DNA of 64,000 nucleotides from Galeruca laticollis (Eukaryota; Arthropoda; Insecta; Coleoptera; Chrysomelidae): assembly GCA_963921935.1 (NCBI GenBank), contig OY998176.1, positions 166,383,590 to 166,447,589 on the forward strand, written 5' to 3'. The position numbers were made by a program, and so were the translations under genes. The notes beneath the pieces were generated by a model, which was given only the letters and a program-made list of their open reading frames with translations, was not told the origin of the DNA and searched no databases. Positions within the stretch are counted from its first letter, which is position 1; each line of letters opens with the position of its first letter. Positions 55,451-64,000 of the stretch are shown here, piece after piece.

Positions 55451-55738
55451 GTTGGTACCCACAGATATTATAAATAAACTTTCCTTCACTTAACAAAAAT
55501 ATGTACATATAAACATAAAAGTATGGATATGTTTGATATTTACGTTCCAGTGTCAGTAACCAAACCGTTCCAACCACGATCTATTTTCGAACCGTTATTA
55601 AAGTGCAGTGTGTCAGGTTTTATTATCGCATAAGCGCCTTTCATGCGCAGTAGCTAGTCATGACGTAAGTGCCAGTTGTTACTTAACGGCACTTCTGCTT
55701 TTCTCGCCAATTTTACAAGGTGAGTGACACAATTACAG

Positions 55739-56720
55739 CTATCTGAAGAATAGAAAATTCAGGATCAAACTCAACAATACCAAATCCGAACTGGGATGGC
55801 TGGAAGCAGGAGTACCACAGGAAGCAGTCTTCTCTCTGGTGCTCTACAACATCCACCTAGTGGACATCTTCAAGACGGACAACACCACGACGGCTCTCTA
55901 TGCAGACGACACTGCCATCACAACCAGAACCACCCAGACAACGATGGTAACGAAAAGACTACAAGAAGCCGTGGAATGAATCGATAACTGTTGTACGACG
56001 TGGAAGATTAGCCTCAACGTAAAGAATACTCAAGTCGCTTTCTTCGAAAAGAACAGGAAGATACCTGATGACAACGTGGACCTAGCGGAAATAGAAGTAA
56101 GCTGCACCACCAAAGCGAAGTACCTGGGAGTCATCTTAGACCAAGAGTTACATTGACTACCTTGTTGACAAGACGAAAAAGGCAAGAGGACGAATGGGGG
56201 ACTTATCGGAAGAATATCCAAGCTGGCATTGAAAACCAAACTCCGACTCTTCTGTGCCATCCTCAACCCCATAATGATGTACCCATGTACTGCACGGAGG
56301 TACACTGCAGAGAGCCACCGTAAGAGGCTCCAACCCAGCAAGCAGCCTGAAGCGAGCATAGAACGCCCCTTGGTACATCAGGAACCCAGCACATCTACCG
56401 AGAGTTGGGCCACGAGAATATCCGGTACATCGTGCACGATACAGCCAGGAGAAGACTCAAAGAGCTGAAGACCCACCACAACATCCAGATTATGGAGCTG
56501 ATGAACTACACCAGAGAAGACTACGCCAGGCATCCTCGGCCGAGAAAACAGCTGGACCGCGCCCAGTAATGAAGACCATTGATAATAGAACAAAGAAAGA
56601 AGAGTAACCACTCATTAGTGGGCCTGTTGATCCCCAGAAATATGAGTAGGGACACCTTTATCTAGCGGATCCACTCTCTTCAAGGTCGTTCTTAGACGTA
56701 GAAGTCCTTCAAAAGGTATG
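55739..56720 (+). pseudogene. Jockey-like LINE RT fragment and 3' end
   Basis: Starts within RT at YLKNRKFRIKL, then GWLEAGVPQEAVFSLVLYN (motif B), TTTALYADDTAITT (motif C intact), LNVKNTQVAFFEK and KAKYLGVILDQEL; later frame changes lead to the C-terminus near 56570. The downstream GCGGATCCACTCT-type 3' end (from 56664) is shared with the ORF1-only element at 8.5-10.2 kb, so both belong to one family. Confidence 0.75.
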
Positions 56721-56964
56721 GACACGTTTATGTGTATATCGTAGATAAATTAATGCTCTGTAGCTTATTGTAAGTTGAAGAAAACAGTTACTTTCCATAA
56801 CAGAGTTTTGTGATATAATGCAAAATCTCCGTATTCTATTAAATTAGAATTATTTTCTTTTTTGTAAACAGGGTGGACGGAAACTTGAACTTTTCCTTTT
56901 CTCTCTTCTTTCAAACGGAACACTCTGTATTTTTTAGCCCAAATAGACTCTTCGATAATGCATA

Positions 56965-57240
56965 TCCATAGGGCTTATAAAATCTAAGCTTCAATATTTG
57001 TAATATCACATCTTCTCCTTTTTTCTATTAACATATATTAAGTCCATCAAAAATTAGGTCACTTCTTGGTCTAGCCAAAAATAACTACTAAACATCAGGT
57101 AGGCATCAAATGAAATGTAACTTCTGTCATTCTGACGATGATATTGATTTATCGAAACCATTATCAATTTTTTAGAATTTTTAACAATTTTCATCATATT
57201 GTGGAATTAGCTAGGAACGGTTAGTTTCATTTAAAACACT
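56965..57240 (+). repeat. Penelope terminal repeat, family A, solo copy
   Basis: Colinear with 18045-18345 and 45487-45765, but without the CCACGAAGTAAGG tail. Confidence 0.8.
57132..57165 (+). ncRNA. Hammerhead ribozyme core, family A copy 4
   Basis: CTGACGA, T, GATA/TATC stem II, GAAA, CCATTA in place of CAATTG, TC. The catalytic core is kept but the stem III palindrome is broken by two changes. Confidence 0.6.
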
Positions 57241-57462
57241 ATTATTTGGACCACTAAATTATAGAGAGCGAGTTTATATAGGAGCATATGGATATGTTAA
57301 TGGAATAAATCCGGAGTTATTAAGATCAGCTCTTCATATTAATAAGAATGAAACGACAAGGAATATAAATAAATTGCTGGATCTTTATAAGTATTTTAAT
57401 GGAGACAGCCTTCTTGGCGAAGATTATGAAAAACTATTATTAGAAAGACGAAATAGGTATTA
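57241..57462 (+). CDS. Unrecognised reading frame directly after the Penelope repeat
   Basis: Open in one frame to the TAG at 57460-57462; reads NYRERVYIGAYGYVNGINPE, RSALHINKNETTRNINKLL and YKYFNGDSLLGEDYEK. Composition is protein-like and even, but I know no family for it. No start codon is evident, so it would be a 3' exon or an element fragment. Confidence 0.3.
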
Positions 57463-57609
57463 GACTTACTGTATTCACAGAAGAAAATTCATTGATTTAA
57501 ATAGAAATAACTATCAATTAAGAAAATGACGCATAACAAAATTATATATAATATAAATTAAAAAATAAAAACTTCAAAATACATATTTTTTTTATATATG
57601 TAACGTTAT

Positions 57610-58140
57610 ATTTTTTATTTTTTTCTCAGCATTGCCGCCACATTATTTTTCCCACATGAATTGGTTCACATATTCCATAAGAAATGGAGATGACATAACC
57701 CTCAACCTTTTGCAGAATCCCTTGAATATAGCCCAGAGACCCTCAACCCTATTTGTGCAAGTGCTAGTTGTAGGGTATTTGAAATGCTTAGAGTGGTTCA
57801 CCGTTTTGCGGATAAAGCCAAGGTTCTTTAAATTTGAATATGCCCTCCACTGGTCTATCCAAATCTCTGTTCTATATGTTTCAGAATTGAGGGGATGAGA
57901 GTCTCCGCCTTCCTATCCTTCACATGAACTATAATGCTTCCTTTGGTGAGGGTGTCCATCATCCCCAAAACCCATACTTCAGGGACCCTCCTGAATGCCT
58001 TCATGCTTTCACCTTTCCACTTATTGAAAAATATGCAATAATCTATAACGCACAATAATTTATTCAAGCAGGGGAAGGGAATATAGTAATTGGATTCACG
58101 CTTCCCACTTTTGAATAACCTGATATACGCGTAACAAAGT
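57610..58140 (-). pseudogene. Merlin (ISXO2/IS1016-type) transposase remnant
   Basis: Minus strand: VWVLGMMDTLTKGSIIVHVK and DRKAETLIPSILKHI, then in shifted frames WRAYSNLKNLGFI, KTVNHSKHF, EGLWAIFKGF and SSPFLMEYVNQFMW. This is the order of the ISXO2-like DDE domain of eukaryotic Merlin elements: first Asp in the D(T/L) block and Glu in the EGLWA block. Frameshifts and stops make it inactive. Confidence 0.75.
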
Positions 58141-58144
58141 ATTG

Positions 58145-59580
58145 TATATTGTAGTAATAATTTTATTTAACAACAAACAAAAATATTACTAAATGAAAAT
58201 AACATGAACTATTTAAAATATATGATAATACGTAATCCGTGTTCGCTTCTACCCTTCACCATGGTACTATGTATAGGACTAGGTTACATCACTATCAATG
58301 TGGTGTAAGGCGATTCGAGTGGCGCCATCTTACCATTTATAACAGAGTCTCAGACGTTACGCGGGGCCTATCTACATGAAGGTGGTACTGTAGATAGAGC
58401 TGTATAGCCTGGTAGGGATCGTTCTGCTATACTATCTATTAATTAGTGAACGCAATGATTATATCCCCCCCCCCCTTGTTCTAATACACAATATAAGGAT
58501 ATCATCATATATAAATGTGTTTATAATTTCATTCATTTTCTTGAGTTTAAGTTAAAAATATAGTTTAATCGAATATTTTATTTCGCATCTTAATAATTAT
58601 GTAAAATATACCATGATTCTCAATAGTCGATTACAGCTGACAACCAAGCTACAAAGTATCGTATTCTGTTTTGTTGGTTGCATATCTGTATATATACGCT
58701 AGACTGCTAGAGTGCGTTCATAATCTATTGGCGTGGTGAGGAGCGAACTTTGACAGGGTAAGACGCCGGGTGGAAACCTAGGAAGAAACCAACTGGAACG
58801 ATTAGAGCGCGCCCTACCGATTTGTAGGTCGACACTGTCCAAGTTTTATTTTGACATTGAAATTATTTTACGTTGGTTACGAAAAACAGAGATTGTGGAT
58901 TGTTTTTATGTTTAACATTATTACCAATGGAATTTGAAAATCTTCTGCTGTTGGAAACTTATAGCTAATCTCAACCCAAAGAATAACGATTCCTGGCGCC
59001 TTAACCTCTATAAACAAGAACATTTGTGTAATACGAATTACGCATGTCAGGGTAATAATTTTCCCGATCTCGAACGGGGAACTATGAGTGCACTCTCGGC
59101 GATTCTCGTGGTGCGTTTATGAACGCTGTATTGCAGAGTGTGAGATATATATTAAATGTTCTACGAACTGTCAGTTTGTACCTAAGTATAACCCTTACAC
59201 CCACGGCGTTGGTTTGTAAACGCATCCCTACTGATATAAATGTTAAAGTTTTGGTTTCATGGTATATTATAAAGTAGAAAATAAAGAGAACCAAACGTCA
59301 TGTTAATTTAAAAATTAAATGTTTCATATATTTGTTTTATAATGACCTAATAAATTCAAAATGTTCTCATTCGCATTGAAAGATGAAAAACAAATGTTAG
59401 AGAATAATATTTAGATTTATGGTTTTGGTAACGCATTACGTTTCACAGATATATATCTGTCAATTCTGTCATTAAAATTATTCACATACAAATTTGTTGT
59501 CTTACAATAGTGTATTTATAAAAGTGGTAATTTAAATAATATTATCAGCAAACTAACTGAAATTTTATTGTAATTTGTGA
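58145..59580. other. Unassigned stretch
   Basis: A C-run near 58467 and a slightly GC-richer part at 58735-58840; no gene identified. Confidence 0.35.
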
Positions 59581-59832
59581 GAAAACAGGGTCCGGTGACC
59601 TATACGGAGACACGACTTTTTGACTGATTTAGCGAATAATGTATAGTACTTACCTATTTTGAAGATTATCCGCCGAAAAATTTGCGGGTTATACAGAATT
59701 CACAGCAAAAAATCCAAAAAGAGATTTTTTTTCGCCACTTAAACCATCACTTTTGGACTAAATATTTTATACAAAAAACAGTTTAAATGCATCGCACTGT
59801 ACAGGAAAGTGATCAACAATATGTATTCTGGG

Positions 59833-59862
59833 TCCGGTGCACTTCGCGACCCTCCGAATTTT
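59833..59862. repeat. 30-bp inverted repeat, left copy
   Basis: Exact reverse complement of 63516-63545. A related GGGTCCGGTGAC word lies at about 59590. Confidence 0.85.
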
Positions 59863-60987
59863 GCAACGATTTTTTTTTATTAGAAAGCCCTATTGTTATA
59901 GAACATTTTAAGAGAAAAAAATTCTTGGATCATGCACTTTTGGAAGAGAAAATCGCAATTAAAAGTACTAAAAATCCGGCATTTTTCAAAAAAATTTGAC
60001 AATTGTGTCTAGATATCAGATGGTCACAAATTTTAGAAGGAGGAGTGTTGCCTGTTCTAATTTCCGTGACTTTTGTCTGCTTGGAAATACTGTATACAAG
60101 ATTTATACTATCTTCACGATTTAAATGTATGTATTGAAAATGTACTTCTTTGGACGTATTATGTATTTTCCACTGGTACGTATATTTTATGTAGTTAGGG
60201 TAAATATAAAAAATTATGTTTATATTTTTGATTTTTAGTTAAAAGTTAACGTTAAATGTCCCGATAAGTATAAATATTCTTCTCATAACGAACGTATTGT
60301 TGATAATTAAAGGAGAAGTATTTTTAAAATAATCACAAGATCGCAGTTCTAGTGGATTGTTTTATTAAATTTTAGTCATATTTCATATATTGCTATTATT
60401 TTACATTTGACTAATGTTCACTTGAACAAATGGAAGAATGTAGTTTCCATCAAACGATCGAAAAACCTAGCTAGCTTGGGCGATAGACAAGGCGAGAAAA
60501 GAAGAAGCGATTAACCATAACACATAACCTAATATTTTAAATCTTCAAAAATAACGGAGTAATATGATCAGGGTTCTAATTTAATGTCCTTTCTGTTTTC
60601 TCCGCGTTATATTGAGTGCAAATGTAAATGTGATGAATTTTCGCAAGTTTTGAGTCTTCTACGCGCTAGCTTTGTGCAATTTTTCCGCTAAGTTCTGGTA
60701 TACTATTATATCTGAGATTACCTATATACTATTCTGGAACATTTGTCGTCCCTAGCACACTTGTATGGCACATAATGACATCCCAAATACGAGTTTAAAG
60801 ATGATTGTTAATGTGCTAGTATGATCTATAGAGAATAGAATGTACATATAAAGTATGTATACACTTATTGGACCACCAGGAGGATTAAAGATAATCTTAA
60901 GTACATACAAATGTTTATTTTAAATATGTCTTCAAGACGTAGATTATCATTTTTATTAGATCCATTATAGGTTGTAGCAAACTTCAT

Positions 60988-61182
60988 GTGGAATACAAAT
61001 TATTTTATATTTTTTCGAGAAGGGGTAGGGAATATACCACTCCACTCCTCGAACCAATTAAAATCCGACCAACAGTCACAAATATTTGTAGTAAAACTTT
61101 AAATGGAATTTTTTATTGCCGAATCAGCATAATTTACAATACATTACCTAATTCAATTCAATATCGGTTCCTGACCAACTGA
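60988..61182 (+). pseudogene. Possible LINE RT C-terminal scrap
   Basis: 64 codons ending FYCRISIIYNTLPNSIQYRF, reminiscent of the (W/Y)N-x-LP end of LINE ORF2 proteins. Too short to be sure. Confidence 0.25.
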
Positions 61183-61534
61183 CAGGTCAAAATGTAACTA
61201 AAATATCATTAAATATGAAACAAGAAATACTAAAAAAATTACTCACTTAACTTAAGTATAAAGACCAAATAGAACTCAACAATGTAGTGAACTAGAGAGG
61301 ATAACTCGCCGAAGTTTGATTAACTACCTATTTTTTTGTTGTGGGGGAAATCATCTATAGACCTTGGAAATGAGTACCAAGTTGCTGGATTCCACCAACC
61401 ATGTTTTCATCTTCAACCCTTAATGGGACAAGAAAACGTCATTCTAAAGAGCCATGGTCGATCGCCTACCTGCTAACACCTACCACCAATCTGTCCGAAC
61501 TCTGTATCTAATATGTTTTTAAAAATGTGAATCC

Positions 61535-61615
61535 GCTCAACCCAACCTAACCCAATCTAACCTACTTATCTACTTATGAATATTCAAACTAACCTAATCT
61601 AACCTAACTAAATCT
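61535..61615. repeat. Degenerate CCTAA-like cluster
   Basis: Several CCTAA, CCAATCTAA and CTAACCTAA words, related to the insect telomere unit (CCTAA)n but strongly degraded and mixed with other sequence. Confidence 0.4.
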
Positions 61616-62129
61616 CAACTATAAACTACACAGGATAACGCGCCGAAATTAGTTCGATAATATTATTGAATCTCGCACTAGGAGTGGGACCAAACACTTG
61701 TCACCACATAAACTGATCCACTTATTCCGATAAAAATCTTGAGGACATCACCCCGGACGCCTCAAATATTGTTTAATGGACGACCAGTGACCGTTACCGG
61801 ATCCCCAAAGTTTCTGGAATGGTTAACTTCCTTATGTATCTAAGGGGATGCACCTCCCAGATTTTTGAGGCCACTATATCCCCTCCAGCAGTCAGTCCAT
61901 ATTTCAGTACCCGGCAATACGCGACGAGATATTATTGATTCTAGATTTGTGGTTGTTCGGTTGGTAACAAATACTACATAGACACGTTCATCCGTGACAT
62001 CATAGCACCCACTGCTCTGGAATCATGCGCCCCCTATTATATCTTCGTTTGGTCAGGAAGATGTGACCGTTCCCACTTAAAAAATGTAAACAATTAAAGT
62101 AACCCTGCATGGAATCGATACCAGTCAAC

Positions 62130-64000
62130 TTTCTTTTAACTGAAATCAGTTATGCGCGAATTGCACAATCTGTTGAATTTTTCCATTTGCGCGCATTTTT
62201 CACAATCTATCGATAGCTGTTCACTCAATTTTTCCATTTACAAATTGTGTATGTATTCCTGATAGTATACATATTTGAGCACGTATTATCTCATAATAAT
62301 GTGGATAATCATTTGAATTATTGAAGATTGGATTTCCGTTTGAGATACTAAAGCAGATTGATATCGCGAGCGAAGCAAGCGCGCCGGTTCGACGTTCCGC
62401 AGTTCGGGCACATCTTATATTCCGCGGTAACGAGTTCACATTTTGGAGCCTAATCAACAATTCCTCATCGTTTAAACTAATAATCGAGATCAGTTGGAAA
62501 ACGTTTTTGACTTCCATTTTATCCATATTATCATAATACTATCATTTGTTTTCACTTGCGATTACTAACAACCAATCCTATCCCAATAATGAAATCAACA
62601 ATATAATAACACTTTTGTCATGACCATAAACGAAGGAAAGTGCATTTACAAATAACGTAGGCTTCGTTCCGCGTACTGCGTTAAAGGGAAAGGAATAATT
62701 TATTGAATATTTAAAAATTTCGCGGAATGTCGACGTTACTTAAGCGCAGGCGTAGATTACTATAGCTGCAACCCACGATACAAACATATTATATCGATCG
62801 TGGCTGCAATCGTGCACAAGATTAGATTATCGATGGATTCGCCTATAAACCTATCAAAACAAATCAATAATGTATGAAAATCGCCATGAGAGATTTATAT
62901 TCTGTTGTTCATTGTTGATTCTGTGGTCCAGCAAAAGAGTTTATTTTTATCTCTTTCATGTAATGTATAAATCAAATCTGAGATGAACAGTACATTCTAA
63001 GGATAATTATTATTTCAAATTTCATTATTAAGTATACATGCAAATACTTTTATATTTTTATAATATTTTCATATATCTATCACAACACAAAATTAATTCA
63101 ACTGAAAGAAAATAAAGACCACTTGACAACGCTGTTAAAACTCATATGATGACAGAAAAGTATCCTAACTTGTGACCCTGGTTGCCTAGACATAAGATGT
63201 CGGTGTCTAATTTATAACCTATAAGTGTAAAGTGAAAATAATTACGCCTCAGAATATATTTAAAAATTGGCAAAATTTAAGTATTTTTTTCCGGTTTTTT
63301 TTTGTGAAACAGACTTATATTTCGTTCAAGATAATAACCTTTACAATTTTGAAGTGAAAATATTTATCGTAAAATAGCATTAACTAGTGTTGAAAAAGTA
63401 CCATTTTTCGAACTAAATTCGTGATTTTTAAAGTAACTACTGAATGATCCAGCGAAATTTTTGTTCTGATCTGCTTTATTTAAGGTAAGCTATCAAACAA
63501 AATTAAAATTAACATAAAATTCGGAGGGTCGCGAAGTGCACCGGAACCTTTCTCCCTTTTTTAAAAAGTCGTATCACAGCCACTTAATGCGTGCAGAAAC
63601 AAAATGTGTTTTTTTGAACGAGGATGTTGATTAAACTTTTGTAAGAGTATATTTTTGTTTTTATATTTCTGTTGCCGACTTTTTTAAAGAAAACTAATTG
63701 TTGATGAGAGAATACACCCAATTAAAAAGACAATTGAATCAATATCCTCTCTTATTATAATTGCAGTTTTTTTAGGTTTGGATCCTTAAAGTTCCGTTCC
63801 AATTATAAGTACATCCGCATCGTCTCTGGCTTATTTGGTAGTAATATTTACAGCTACTAATTTTTCAATTAGCATATTAATAAGCTTTTATTTGTTACTT
63901 CAATTTGATATGAAGTTTCTCTTGCATTTGTCCCTTAATATTTCTTACTTTTAGGAATCGCTTATAACTGTTATTGAATAGAATAGATAGATATTCAATT
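62130..64000. other. Unassigned stretch
   Basis: The overlapping frames at 62221-62526 (minus) and 62321-62536 (plus) match nothing I recognise. The remainder is AT-rich and includes the right copy of the 30-bp inverted repeat. Confidence 0.35.
63516..63545. repeat. 30-bp inverted repeat, right copy
   Basis: Exact reverse complement of 59833-59862; GC-richer than its surroundings (GGAGGGTCGCGAAGTGCACC core). Confidence 0.85.

Noticed and set aside
62221..62536. Overlapping frames on both strands of about 100 and 71 codons
   Set aside because: Neither shows a motif; one is the antisense of the other and neither has a convincing start context.

Overview
The window looks like a piece of an insect nuclear genome, and it is almost entirely a graveyard of transposable elements. 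It is AT-rich, full of (TA)n tracts, and has no operons, Shine-Dalgarno sites or prokaryotic genes. The element mix (Penelope-like elements with GIY-YIG nuclease, Ty3/Gypsy, BEL/Pao, Crypton, pogo with a PHD finger, piggyBac, PIF/Harbinger, Merlin, Tc1/mariner-like, several LINE clades) and degenerate CCTAA-type runs suit an insect, but I cannot name the order. I found no host gene I can support; nearly every recognisable protein is transposon-derived and most are broken.

Layout. 1-3.7 kb: non-coding repeats, a decayed hammerhead-like motif and a LINE scrap. 3.69-8.19 kb: a complete Ty3/Gypsy insertion with 506-bp LTRs and a 4-bp target duplication. It has lost protease, reverse transcriptase and RNase H but keeps gag, a damaged integrase and an extra terminal reading frame encoding a TARG1-like macrodomain plus a CCCH zinc finger. 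8.5-10.2 kb: an internally deleted Jockey-like LINE (ORF1 only). 10.4-10.95 kb: a LINE endonuclease on the minus strand. 13.0-18.4 kb: tandem repeats, TA tracts, a long inverted repeat and three Penelope-like elements. 21.5-25.4 kb: a degraded minus-strand LINE with RNase H.

28.4-33.2 kb: a second Gypsy element with a tRNA-Lys primer binding site, intact gag and broken pol. 34.4-35.8 kb: a Crypton tyrosine recombinase (minus strand) with an intron that holds a tRNA-like pol III promoter. 36.2-38.3 kb: a pogo transposase. 38.9-41.5 kb: a BEL/Pao remnant with LTRs and gag. 43.9-44.6 kb: a piggyBac 5' end. 44.6-46.9 kb: a LINE interrupted by a head-to-head pair of Penelope terminal repeats. 50.1-52.5 kb: a Tc1/mariner-like element with TA ends. 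52.8-55.5 kb: a PIF/Harbinger transposase facing its Myb-like partner gene. 55.7-58.1 kb: a Jockey-like RT fragment, another Penelope terminal repeat and a Merlin remnant. 58.2-64 kb: mostly unassigned sequence with a perfect 30-bp inverted repeat whose arms lie 3.7 kb apart.

Two themes stand out. First, the Gypsy element at 3.7-8.2 kb carries a macrodomain/CCCH module in the reading frame of its integrase. Second, Penelope-associated hammerhead-ribozyme-like cores recur through the window; four copies of one family keep the full catalytic core, and most of the motifs have a short palindrome where stem III should be. All identifications are from reading motifs by eye; no searches were run.
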